Source: Halieaceae bacterium UBA5085
Lineage (GTDB): Bacteria; Pseudomonadota; Gammaproteobacteria; Pseudomonadales; Halieaceae
DNA: 45,718 bases
Direction of reading: 5' to 3'
Assembly: GCA_002414665.1 (NCBI GenBank)
Contig: DIAF01000006.1
Span: 1,226 to 46,943, forward strand
In this document: positions 10,611 through 19,055 of the stretch, in pieces
How the letters are laid out: every line of letters begins with the position of its first letter
Position numbering within the stretch: position 1 is the first letter of the stretch
Made by a program: the position numbers and the translations under genes
The notes under the pieces: generated by a model
Database searches by the model: none
What the model was told of the DNA's origin: nothing
What the model saw: the letters and a program-made list of their open reading frames with translations, nothing else

Positions 10611-12275
10611 ATGTACATTTACGACCAATATGACCAGCGCATTGTCGACGAGCGTGTGGCGCAGTTCAGAGACCAGACCCGGCGTTACCTCGCCGGAGAA
10701 TTGAGCGATGCGGAGTTTCTGCCGCTGCGCCTGCAGAACGGTCTCTACGTACAGCGCCTGGCTCCCATGCTACGCATCGCCGTGCCCTACGGGCTGCTTA
10801 GCAGCACCCAGGTGCGCAAACTGGCTCACATTACGCGCCACTACGACAAGGGCTATGCTCACGTCAGCACGCGACAAAATATCCAGCTCAACTGGCCAAT
10901 CCTTGAGGAGGTTCCCGACATTCTGGCGGAACTGGCCAGTGTGCAGATGCACGCAATACAGACCAGCGGTAACTGCATCCGGAACACCACCACGGACCAG
11001 TTTGCCGGCGTCGCAGCGGATGAACGGGAGGATCCCCGCCCCTGGTGTGAAATCATTCGCCAATGGTCAACCCTGCACCCGGAATTCGCCTTTCTGCCGC
11101 GCAAATTCAAGATCGCGGTGTGCGCCAGCGAACAGGATCGCGCCGCGATCCACGCCCACGATATCGGCGTCGAGCTGCTGCCCAACGCTGCGGGAGAGCT
11201 CGGTTTCAAGGTGCTCGCCGGGGGAGGTCTTGGACGTACCCCGGTGATCGGCTCTGTGGTCTGCGAATGGCTGGAAAAGCGCCACCTGCTCACCTACCTG
11301 GAGGCTATCCTGCGGGTCTATAACCAGCACGGTCGACGCGACAACAAATACAAGGCCCGTATCAAGATACTCGTCAAGGCCATGGGCATTGAGGCTTTCC
11401 GCGATGCCGTTGAGGCCGAGTGGGCGCAACTGAAGGACGGCCCCAGCACGCTGACAGATGACGAGATCGAGCGGGCGAAGTCATTCTTCACCAGCCCACC
11501 CTATGCGGATATCGACGGCGACGCCGCCCGGGAAGCACTGGCGGCGCGCGCCGCCGCCGACCCCATTTTCGGCAACTGGCTGACCCGGAATACACACCAG
11601 CACCGAGTACCCGGGTACCGCGCCGTTACCATCTCCCTGAAGGCAACGGGCATTGCTCCGGGCGACGTCACGGACCGTCAGCTGGACCTGCTGGCGGACC
11701 TTGCAGACAGTTACAGCTTTGGCGAGCTGCGCACCACTCATCAACAGAACATGGTGCTGGCTGACGTCGAGGAAAACGCTCTCTACAGTCTCTGGCAGCG
11801 TCTGCAGAGGGCCGGTTTGGCGACCGCCAATATCGGTTACCTGACAGATCTCATCTGCTGCCCCGGGGGAGACTACTGCTCCCTGGCCAACGCCAAGTCC
11901 ATTCCGATAGCGGAGGCAATTCAGGCGCGCTTCGAAGATCTCGACTACCTGTACGACCTGGGTCCGCTGGAATTGAACATCAGCGGCTGTATGAATGCCT
12001 GCGGCCATCACCACATCGGCCACATCGGTATCCTGGGCGTCGACAAAAAAGGCGCCGAGTTCTATCAGGTCAGCCTGGGCGGCAGCCAGTCCAAGGATGC
12101 AGCAATCGGCAAGATTCTCGGCCCGTCCTTCAGTCAGGATGCCATCCCCGATGTGGTGGAAAATCTGCTTGCCACCTTCGTCAGCCTGCGGCAGGGCGAC
12201 GAGACCTTCCTGCAGACCTATAACCGGGTCGGGATTGAGCCATTCAAGGAGCGCGTGTATGCCAAAGCTGATTAA
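10611..12275 (+). CDS. cysI: Nitrite/sulfite reductase hemoprotein (CysI type)
   Basis: Siroheme/[4Fe-4S] enzyme that reduces sulfite to sulfide by six electrons for cysteine synthesis. The 554-residue protein has two ferredoxin-like half-domains and two siroheme-binding repeats (KGYAHVSTRQNIQLNW near residue 80; SGNCIRNTT near 120). The cluster and siroheme cysteines lie in CCPGGDYC (Cys-x5-Cys) and SGCMNACGHH (Cys-x3-Cys) near residues 419-464. The following DUF934 gene and nearby metH and nfuA mirror the Pseudomonas region around its cysI, so sulfite rather than nitrite is the likely substrate. No flavoprotein CysJ is adjacent; the electron donor may be ferredoxin or encoded elsewhere. The end overlaps DUF934 by 17 bases. 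Confidence 0.92.
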   Translation: MYIYDQYDQRIVDERVAQFRDQTRRYLAGELSDAEFLPLRLQNGLYVQRLAPMLRIAVPYGLLSSTQVRKLAHITRHYDKGYAHVSTRQNIQLNWPILEEVPDILAELASVQMHAIQTSGNCIRNTTTDQFAGVAADEREDPRPWCEIIRQWSTLHPEFAFLPRKFKIAVCASEQDRAAIHAHDIGVELLPNAAGELGFKVLAGGGLGRTPVIGSVVCEWLEKRHLLTYLEAILRVYNQHGRRDNKYKARIKILVKAMGIEAFRDAVEAEWAQLKDGPSTLTDDEIERAKSFFTSPPYADIDGDAAREALAARAAADPIFGNWLTRNTHQHRVPGYRAVTISLKATGIAPGDVTDRQLDLLADLADSYSFGELRTTHQQNMVLADVEENALYSLWQRLQRAGLATANIGYLTDLICCPGGDYCSLANAKSIPIAEAIQARFEDLDYLYDLGPLELNISGCMNACGHHHIGHIGILGVDKKGAEFYQVSLGGSQSKDAAIGKILGPSFSQDAIPDVVENLLATFVSLRQGDETFLQTYNRVGIEPFKERVYAKAD

Positions 12276-12738
12276 GCAGGACACCATCTGCAGCGACGAC
12301 TGGCTGCCGGCGGATGCAGCGTCAGATCAGGTGACGCAACACCACTTCCCTACCCTGCCCCAGTGGCGGGCAGCTGCAGCGGGCACACTGCGCACCGTGC
12401 AGCTGCAACCCGGGGACGTTGTCGCGGAGCTGGCCGGCGCGCTGGACACACTGGATATCATTGCGGTGGACTTTCCGGTACTGACCGATGGCCGCGGGTT
12501 TTCCTACGCGCGTGACCTGCGGGAACGCGGCTATCGGGGAGAATTGCGCGCTACGGGCCACTTTATGCCCGATCAGGTGCATTATCTGCGCCGCTGTGGT
12601 TTTGACGCCTTCCAGCCAACCGATGACTCACGCATAGAGGAGTATCTGCGGCAGTCGCGGGTGTTCTCCGAGCAGTACCAGGCCAGTATTGACCAGCCAC
12701 TACCACTGTTCCGGCGTCGTGAGGCACAGGCCAGCTAG
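12259..12738 (+). CDS. DUF934 protein, sulfite reductase partner
   Basis: A 159-residue protein of the DUF934 family, which nearly always follows this type of cysI and is described as a probable oxidoreductase helping sulfite reduction; its biochemical role is not established. Seen here: a conserved central block VDFPVLTDGRGFSYARDLRERGY (about residues 72-94, written here only as a marker: start VDFPVLTDGR, end RERGY) and GHFMPDQVHYLRRCGFDAF. Start ATG 12259 lies within the end of cysI, with AAGGAG at 12246-12251 seven bases upstream. The TAG stop shares bases with the stop of the convergent phospholipase gene (CTAG). Confidence 0.9.
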   Translation: MPKLIKQDTICSDDWLPADAASDQVTQHHFPTLPQWRAAAAGTLRTVQLQPGDVVAELAGALDTLDIIAVDFPVLTDGRGFSYARDLRERGYRGELRATGHFMPDQVHYLRRCGFDAFQPTDDSRIEEYLRQSRVFSEQYQASIDQPLPLFRRREAQAS

Positions 12739-14327
12739 AGCATACTCTCCGGCACAATCAGCGACAGCGCGCCCACCACGAAGCGCTGCCACCAACTGGT
12801 CTTCGGCTCATGCGCCATAGGTTCGCTACCGGGCATCGCCGGGTCAAGCCAGCGCAGATCCCCGTCACCGCCGAGCACTACTGTATAGGCGTTTTGCGCC
12901 ACCACATGCTCGAAGGCCTCACGCATTTGCGCCGCCAGCGCCGCGTTATCAATGATGATCCCCATTTCGGTATTCAGCGCAACCGATCTCGGGTCCAGAT
13001 TGAAGGACCCCACAAACAGGTGTTCAGCGTCGGCTCCCAGCGTCTTGGCGTGCAGGCTGGCGGCCGAGGACCCGGTCCAGCCTTTGTTCCGTTCCTGCTC
13101 TCCGGGCTCTGGCTTGAACTCGAACAGCGCGACCCCGGCCTCCAGCAAGGCTTTGCGATAGCGCATATAGCCAGCGTGGACCAGCCCGACATCGTTTGCT
13201 GCCAGGGAGTTGGTCAGGATGCGTACGTTGATACCACGCTGTTCCAGATCTGCCAGAAAGTCGACCAGAGCATCGCCAGGCACGAAATACGGCGAGACGA
13301 TGAGCACTTCCCTGGTCGCCCCCTGCAGCATCGGAACCAGTTGGGGCGCGAGGTGGGTCTCCGCATCCACCTCGCCATGCACGGGCTTGTTCGGATCGTC
13401 GAAGATTACCGTGGCCTCACCCCAGACGAATTGCAGCTGATCCAGCCGCAACTGCTCCAACCAGGGCGATGCCTGAATGGCGCTGACGTAGTCAGAGCCC
13501 ATCGCCGTGCGAGCCACGGCTTCGAAGGCCTGACGCGCGACCGGGAGCCGCTCGGCGTCGATATCGTCGTCCCGCGCAAATGCCGCCATGGGGTAAACGA
13601 CATCACTGTTCCAGTACTGGTCGAACATGGCTGACACCGCGCCCACAACAGGCCCTATCGCAAGCACATCGAAATCGGAAAAGGCCGTGTGCGCCTGTGC
13701 GTTGAAATACTCGTTGCCGATATTGCGCCCACCCACCACGGTAAGCAGGTTGTCGGCTGTGAGGGACTTGTTGTGCATGCGGTGATTCAGGCGGGACAGG
13801 TCCGAGGCGAAACCCAGACCCCGGTTGCCGCGGTAGGCAAACGGGTTGTACACCCGGACCTCGATATTCGGATGGGTGTCGAACTGGCTGAGAAAGGTGT
13901 CCTTGCCGGCAGTATCCAGGTCATCCAGCAGCAACCTGACGCGCACACCGCGATCAGCGGCCCGTAACAATTCTCCGGCCAGCAGTTGACCGCTGGTATC
14001 GTCGTGCCAGATGTAGTACTGCACATCGAGGCTGCGCTCGGCGGCCCGAATGAGCCCCACGCGCGCAACGAAAGCACGCATACCCTCGGCGAGGGGAATA
14101 AATCCGGAATGCCCATCGCTGTCCGGACTCTGCCACTGGGCAGACAGTCGCGCCAGCTTTGTATCGCCGGTATCCGTAATCGTGTGGCTCACCGGTTTGG
14201 CGTAGCTGTCCAGCGCCGGCAGGCTCGCACAGCCGGCCAGCGACAACAGCAGAGTGCACAGCGCCAGGGGCGACCAGTACCGTCTGGGGACGCTTGTACT
14301 ACAAGAACTCAGCATTCGACGTTGCAT
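12735..14327 (-). CDS. Phospholipase D family lipoprotein, cardiolipin synthase C-like
   Basis: Two HKD motifs define the phospholipase D superfamily: HNKSLTAD (His185, Lys187, Asp192) followed by GGRNIGNEYF, and a second HAKTLGAD followed by FVGSFNLDPRS. This layout is that of ClsC (YmdC)-like enzymes, which make cardiolipin from phosphatidylglycerol and phosphatidylethanolamine; the exact reaction here is inferred. From ATG 14327 the protein has 530 residues and a signal peptide ending in the lipobox LAGC (Cys33), so it is probably a periplasm-facing lipoprotein. GGAG lies ten bases before this ATG. An in-frame start at 14390 would fall upstream of the likely transcription start. The gene is convergent with DUF934 and downstream of nspC. 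Confidence 0.88.
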   Translation of the reverse strand: MQRRMLSSCSTSVPRRYWSPLALCTLLLSLAGCASLPALDSYAKPVSHTITDTGDTKLARLSAQWQSPDSDGHSGFIPLAEGMRAFVARVGLIRAAERSLDVQYYIWHDDTSGQLLAGELLRAADRGVRVRLLLDDLDTAGKDTFLSQFDTHPNIEVRVYNPFAYRGNRGLGFASDLSRLNHRMHNKSLTADNLLTVVGGRNIGNEYFNAQAHTAFSDFDVLAIGPVVGAVSAMFDQYWNSDVVYPMAAFARDDDIDAERLPVARQAFEAVARTAMGSDYVSAIQASPWLEQLRLDQLQFVWGEATVIFDDPNKPVHGEVDAETHLAPQLVPMLQGATREVLIVSPYFVPGDALVDFLADLEQRGINVRILTNSLAANDVGLVHAGYMRYRKALLEAGVALFEFKPEPGEQERNKGWTGSSAASLHAKTLGADAEHLFVGSFNLDPRSVALNTEMGIIIDNAALAAQMREAFEHVVAQNAYTVVLGGDGDLRWLDPAMPGSEPMAHEPKTSWWQRFVVGALSLIVPESML

Positions 14328-14362
14328 GCAAGCACGCTCCGGGGGCGATCGACTGGTTCTTG

Positions 14363-14390
14363 ATTGTAACGGCCAATCCGGGGTGTGCAA
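14363..14390 (-). promoter_or_regulatory. Candidate sigma70 promoter for the phospholipase D gene
   Basis: On the minus strand TTGCAC (forward 14385-14390) and TACAAT (forward 14363-14368) are separated by 16 bases. Predicted transcription would begin near 14356, about 30 bases before the ATG at 14327, which also supports that start. Confidence 0.4.
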
Positions 14391-14429
14391 TGGCCGCAGG
14401 CAGGAGACGCAAGCCCGCGCCGCAGCAGC

Positions 14430-15605
14430 TCAGGATAGACGCTGTCGGAAATCCTCGTAGTCAAACTGGCGCACGATCTCCAGCGCGTTCGTTGACGAGT
14501 TCCAGAGGGCAATGGCAGGCAAGCGGGTACCGTTGAAGGTTGAGGTCTTGACCATCGTGTAGTGGGCCATATCCTTGAACACCACACGCTGCCCTACCTG
14601 CAGGGGTGCCGGGAAGCTGTAGTCGCCGATCACGTCTCCGGCAAGGCAGGTCAGGCCACCCAGACGGTAGGTATGGGGCAGAATGCCCGGCGCATCCGCA
14701 CCCATGACCTCAGCCCGATAGGGCATTTCCAGTGTGTCCGGCATGTGACAGGTCGCCGAGCAGTCCAGAATCGCCTGATCGAGGGCGTTCCAGGTCAGGT
14801 CCAGTACCTCACTCACCAGCACGCCACTGCCGATTGCGACCGCCTCACCGGGCTCGAGATACACCTGTACCTGATGCCGCGCGGCAAAATCGCGAATACA
14901 GCGAATGAGATCGTCCACCTGATAGTCGGGGCGAGTGATGTGGTGGCCACCGCCGAAATTGACCCAGTCCATGCGCGGCAACAGGTCGCCGAAGCGGGCC
15001 TCAACAGCCTTCAGGGTACGCGCAAGCGGTGGGAAATCGTGCTCACAGAGGGTGTGAAAATGCAGGCCGCTGATGCCCTCCAGGCTGTCGACGTCCAACT
15101 GCGAGCGCAGAATGCCCAAGCGTGAACCCGGTGCACAGGGGTCGTAGATCGGCACGTCACCTTCGGAATGCTCGGGGTTGATACGCAGCCCGAAGCGCAG
15201 CGCGGGCCGACGCCGCTGCGCCTCAAGGCACAGGGGCCTGAAGCGCAGCCACTGGGCGCAGCTGTTGAACACCACGTGGTGGGCGATATCCAGGATATGG
15301 CGCAAATCCGCCTCGTGGTACCCCGCGCCAAACACATGGACTTCACCGCCGTAATGTTCATGACCCAGGCGCGCCTCGTGCAGGCCACTGGCGCAGCTGC
15401 CGCTGAGATAGCGTGCTGTGAGCTCCCCCAGTCGCCAGCAGGAAAAGGCCTTCAACGCTGCCAGCACCTTGGCGCCACTGGCATCAGCCACATGCTTGAG
15501 GATAGCGAGATTGCGTTCAATGGCCACCTCATCAATCACGTAGCAGGGGGACGGGAGCCGTGCGAGATCCAGCTTGCTGAAATCGGTGAATTGCAGAATC
15601 TGCAC
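14430..15605 (-). CDS. nspC: Carboxynorspermidine/carboxyspermidine decarboxylase
   Basis: PLP-dependent alanine-racemase-fold decarboxylase that removes CO2 from carboxyspermidine or carboxynorspermidine, giving spermidine or norspermidine. The PLP lysine is Lys52 in LAALKAF. GLHFHTLCEHD, WVNFGGGHH, LEPGEAVAIGSGVL, CSATCHMPDTLEMP and TCLAGDVIGDY are the family landmarks. From the GTG at 15605 it has 391 residues. That GTG lies one base after the stop of the upstream dehydrogenase and has GGGA eight bases before it. An ATG at 15632 (400 residues) would overlap that gene by 26 bases and lacks a ribosome-binding site, but cannot be excluded. It is the last gene of the speA operon. Confidence 0.93.
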   Translation of the reverse strand: MQILQFTDFSKLDLARLPSPCYVIDEVAIERNLAILKHVADASGAKVLAALKAFSCWRLGELTARYLSGSCASGLHEARLGHEHYGGEVHVFGAGYHEADLRHILDIAHHVVFNSCAQWLRFRPLCLEAQRRRPALRFGLRINPEHSEGDVPIYDPCAPGSRLGILRSQLDVDSLEGISGLHFHTLCEHDFPPLARTLKAVEARFGDLLPRMDWVNFGGGHHITRPDYQVDDLIRCIRDFAARHQVQVYLEPGEAVAIGSGVLVSEVLDLTWNALDQAILDCSATCHMPDTLEMPYRAEVMGADAPGILPHTYRLGGLTCLAGDVIGDYSFPAPLQVGQRVVFKDMAHYTMVKTSTFNGTRLPAIALWNSSTNALEIVRQFDYEDFRQRLS

Positions 15606-15606
15606 G

Positions 15607-16827
15607 TTACAGATCCCGACCGGCCACGACATCCAGTCGAAAACCCGGATCCAGCTCCACTACTTGCCACGGGAGACCGTAGAGGTTCATGTCCGACATG
15701 AACGGGTCCGGGTCGCGCTGTTCGACATTCCAGACGCCCGGTTCACGCCAGTGGCCCTCGAGAATCATCTTTGCACCGATCACCGCAGGCACACCCGTAG
15801 TGTATGAAATAGCCTGGGACTGGACCTCACGATAGCAGGCTTCGTGGTCGCAGATGTTGTACAGGTACATGACACGCTCCTTGCCATCCTTCGTGCCCCG
15901 CACGATGCAGCCGATGCAGGTCTTGCCCTTGGTGCGCGGCCCCAGGGTCGACGGGTCGGGCAACAGCGATGCCAGAAACTGGATCGGGACAATCTGCTGC
16001 CCCTGGAACTCGACGGGCTGTATACCCGTCATCCCGACATTTCCCAGCACTTCCAGATGTTTCAGGTAGTTCTCCGAGAAGCTCATCCAGAACTGGGCGC
16101 GCTTCAGCCCGGGGAAGTGTTTGCTCAGAGACTCCAGCTCTTCATGGTACATACGGTAGATATTGAAGCTGCCAACGCCCTCCGGACACTCGAAGCGGGC
16201 CTGCTTGGACATCGGCGGTGTAGTGACAAACGCACCGTTTTCCCAGTGGCGACACTCTGCACTAACTTCGCGGATATTGATTTCCGGATTGAAGTTGGTG
16301 GCAAACGGGTAGCCGTGATCGCCCCCATTGACATCGATAATGTCCAGCTCGTGAATCTCATCGAAATAATGCTTCGCCAGATAGGCAGTAAAGATATTGG
16401 TTGCACCCGGGTCAAAACCGCTGCCCAGAATGGCGGTCAGGCCGGCATCGCGAAACCGGTCCTGGTAGGCCCACTGCCAGTGATACTCGAACTTTGCCGT
16501 ATCCGGTGGCTCGTAATTGGCCGTGTCGAGGTAGTGAACACCTGCGGCCAGGCAGGCATCCATAATGCTGAGATCCTGATAGGGCAACGCAACGTTGATC
16601 ACCAACTCGGGTTGCTCGCGCTGCAAGAGCGCAGTCAGTTCGGCCACATTGTCGGCATCAACCTGAGCAGTGCGAATCGGGCGTTCGATCTGGGCTGCAA
16701 TCGCCTTGCACTTGGCTTCGGTGCGGCTGGCAAGCAGGATATCGGTGAAGACGGTAGGCAACTGGGCACATTTGTGGGCGACAACCGCGCCAACGCCCCC
16801 TGCTCCGATGATAATGACTTTGGACAT
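15607..16827 (-). CDS. Carboxy(nor)spermidine synthase (saccharopine dehydrogenase family)
   Basis: NAD(P)H-dependent enzyme that joins putrescine (or diaminopropane) with aspartate beta-semialdehyde to form carboxyspermidine (or carboxynorspermidine). The 406-residue protein starts with a Rossmann dinucleotide loop, IIIGAGGVGAVVAHKCA. It has the saccharopine-dehydrogenase-like features NVALPYQDLSIMDACLAAG, YLDTANYEPPD, LGSGFDPGATNIF, DVNGGDHGYPFATNFNPE and a C-terminal TGVPAVIGAKMILEG. The pairing with nspC one base downstream distinguishes it from true saccharopine dehydrogenases. AGGAG sits eight bases before the ATG; the gap to speA is 27 bases. Known as CASDH/CANSDH (lys1-like) in databases. 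Confidence 0.93.
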   Translation of the reverse strand: MSKVIIIGAGGVGAVVAHKCAQLPTVFTDILLASRTEAKCKAIAAQIERPIRTAQVDADNVAELTALLQREQPELVINVALPYQDLSIMDACLAAGVHYLDTANYEPPDTAKFEYHWQWAYQDRFRDAGLTAILGSGFDPGATNIFTAYLAKHYFDEIHELDIIDVNGGDHGYPFATNFNPEINIREVSAECRHWENGAFVTTPPMSKQARFECPEGVGSFNIYRMYHEELESLSKHFPGLKRAQFWMSFSENYLKHLEVLGNVGMTGIQPVEFQGQQIVPIQFLASLLPDPSTLGPRTKGKTCIGCIVRGTKDGKERVMYLYNICDHEACYREVQSQAISYTTGVPAVIGAKMILEGHWREPGVWNVEQRDPDPFMSDMNLYGLPWQVVELDPGFRLDVVAGRDL

Positions 16828-16854
16828 AACCGTGCTCCTGTATGACTGACGGGT

Positions 16855-18780
16855 TCAGTGATGCTCGAAATACGTATAGCCCTGCAGGCTTTCCCGGAAC
16901 GCACGCAGAATCTCCTGGCGCTCCGCCACCGAGATGCGCCCGCTGCGCACCGCGCTTTCCGCGACCTGACGGAACTGTTCCTGCATATGCTTGGGCTCGT
17001 ACTCTACATAGCTCAGCACGTCGGAAATACTGTCACCGTGGAACTCGCGGGCAAAGTCAAAACTGCCATCAGGGTTGATGGTCACATTCACCACGTTCGT
17101 ATCACCAAACAGATTGTGCAGATCGCCAAGCGTCTCCTGATAGGCGCCCACCAGGAATACTCCCAGAATGTAATCCTCGTCCTCGCGCAGCGGATGCAGC
17201 GGCAGGGTTTTGGACGTGCCTGCGGGCAACGAGAAGTTATCGATTTTGCCGTCGCAATCACAGGTCAGGTCGGCGAGCATGGCTTCACGGCTGGGTGACT
17301 CCTGCAGACGATGCAGCGGCATGATCGGGAACAGCTGATCGATAGCCCATATGTCCGGCAGGGACTGAAACAGGCTGAAGTTGCCGTAGTAGATATCCGA
17401 CAGTACTTCACTCAGGTTCTCCAGCTCGGGTGGCACGCGGGCCACGCCCGGCAGAATCTGCGCGATGCGTTGCAATACGGCCAGACAGATATCTTCTGCC
17501 ATGGCGCGCTCACGCAGGCTGGCCTGACCGTGATTGAACATGTCGCGCACTTCGTCACGGTAGAACAAGGCGTCGTTATAGCACTCCTGGAAATTCACAT
17601 CGCTCACTACCCGTAACACTTCCTGAATGTGTTTGAGCGGCTCGACGCAGTCAGCGGCGATATTGACAGGCAAGTCCATCGGCTCACAGCTGCGCACATC
17701 CAGCACATTGAACAGCAGCAGCGAAGAGTAGGCGACAGTGGCACGCCCCGACTCGGAAATAATGACGGGGTGGGGAATTTCCAGAGGATCGAAGGTCTCG
17801 CGGATACTCTCCACAATATTCACGCAGTACTCTTCCAGCTGGTAGTTCATGCTGTGGGTGCTGTTGGTGCGGGCGCCTTCATAGTCCACGGCGAGACCGC
17901 CGCCCAGGTCGAGGTAGCCCATGGCTGCACCCTCCTCCACCAGCCCCGCATAGTACCGGCAGGCCTCGAGGACGCCGTTGCGCACATTGCGGATGTTCGG
18001 CACCTGGGAGCCGAGGTGGCAGTGCAGCATCTGCAGGCAGTGCAGCATGTCCGCAGCGCGAAGCTCATCGACAACAGCAATCAGCGCAGCCGTCGACAGA
18101 CCGAAAATAGAGCGGTCGCCGCTATCCTGGCTCCAGTGTCCATCGACCTTGACTGAACTCTTCATGCGCACGCCGATCAGTGGCTCAACGCCAAGCACGC
18201 GGCTGCGCTCGATGATCATGCGCAGCTCACTCAGGGACTCGAGGACAAAGAAGCAGGGATAGCCCATGCGACGTGCGTAAAGCCCGAGATCGATAAACTC
18301 GGAGTCCTTGTAGCCGTTGCACACGACCAGGCTTTCGGTGTCGCGCAGCTGGCTCAGGGCGATGGTCAGCTCCGCCTTGCTGCCCGCCTCGAAGCCGTGA
18401 TGATAGCGACTGCCGTAATTGGCAATCTCTTCGATGACATGGCACTGCTGATTGACCTTGATCGGGAATACACCGCGATAGACGTTGTTGTAGCCACCGC
18501 TGGCGATGGCATCGGCAAACGCCTCATTGAGTACCTTGATACGGTGATCCAGCACGTTCCTGATACGCAGAACCGCCGGCATTTCGAGGTTGCGCGCGCG
18601 CATTCCCGCTACGATATCCATCAGCGAAACGGTGGTGTCTGCGTCACCGGTATTGACCGTGACCTGCGCTTCGCCACTGTCGGAAATACTGTAGTAGCCG
18701 GCGCCCCAGGCGTTGATGCCGTAGAGCTCCGCGCTATCGGCGGCACTCCAGTCCTGCTCGGGCTGTGCTGAATCGGTCAT
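16855..18780 (-). CDS. speA: Biosynthetic arginine decarboxylase
   Basis: PLP enzyme that converts arginine to agmatine, the first step of the arginine route to putrescine. The 641 residues compare well with E. coli SpeA (658). The PLP lysine is Lys108 in GVFPIKVNQQ; other landmarks are GFEAGSKAEL, HCHLGSQVPNIR, DLGGGLAVDYEG, ISESGRATVA and HNLFGDTNVV. AGGAGG lies just before the ATG. It heads an operon with the carboxyspermidine dehydrogenase and decarboxylase. Agmatine still has to become putrescine; neither speB nor aguA/aguB is in the window. The upstream 275 bases are shared with a divergent gene; no convincing minus-strand promoter was found there. Confidence 0.97.
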   Translation of the reverse strand: MTDSAQPEQDWSAADSAELYGINAWGAGYYSISDSGEAQVTVNTGDADTTVSLMDIVAGMRARNLEMPAVLRIRNVLDHRIKVLNEAFADAIASGGYNNVYRGVFPIKVNQQCHVIEEIANYGSRYHHGFEAGSKAELTIALSQLRDTESLVVCNGYKDSEFIDLGLYARRMGYPCFFVLESLSELRMIIERSRVLGVEPLIGVRMKSSVKVDGHWSQDSGDRSIFGLSTAALIAVVDELRAADMLHCLQMLHCHLGSQVPNIRNVRNGVLEACRYYAGLVEEGAAMGYLDLGGGLAVDYEGARTNSTHSMNYQLEEYCVNIVESIRETFDPLEIPHPVIISESGRATVAYSSLLLFNVLDVRSCEPMDLPVNIAADCVEPLKHIQEVLRVVSDVNFQECYNDALFYRDEVRDMFNHGQASLRERAMAEDICLAVLQRIAQILPGVARVPPELENLSEVLSDIYYGNFSLFQSLPDIWAIDQLFPIMPLHRLQESPSREAMLADLTCDCDGKIDNFSLPAGTSKTLPLHPLREDEDYILGVFLVGAYQETLGDLHNLFGDTNVVNVTINPDGSFDFAREFHGDSISDVLSYVEYEPKHMQEQFRQVAESAVRSGRISVAERQEILRAFRESLQGYTYFEHH

Positions 18781-18999
18781 GGTCCTCCTGGACTCCTGTC
18801 GGGGTGCACTCGGAGGCGTGGGCTCCTCAGGTGCAACGATTGCGCAAAAACAGCATAAGGTACAAGGGTAGTGAAAACGGCGCCGATTCTAAGGCGCTGC
18901 GAAGCAAACGCAAGGGGAATTTGCCGCCGGATCCACGAACGACAGCCTAACAGGCCAGACCGGGGTTTTGGTAGTTTTCAACCTGCTACCCAGGCGACC

Positions 19000-19029
19000 G
19001 TGACAGTTGACCGCGAGACACACTATATT
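19000..19029 (+). promoter_or_regulatory. Candidate sigma70 promoter for the GNAT/C39-like gene
   Basis: GTGACA (19000-19005) and TATATT (19024-19029) with an 18-base spacer, in the 275-base gap between divergent speA and the GNAT/C39-like gene. The predicted start near 19036 lies 20 bases before the ATG at 19056. The rest of the gap holds no recognised element. Confidence 0.4.
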
Positions 19030-19055
19030 GGGCGCAATTGTGGAAATCAGCGAAT

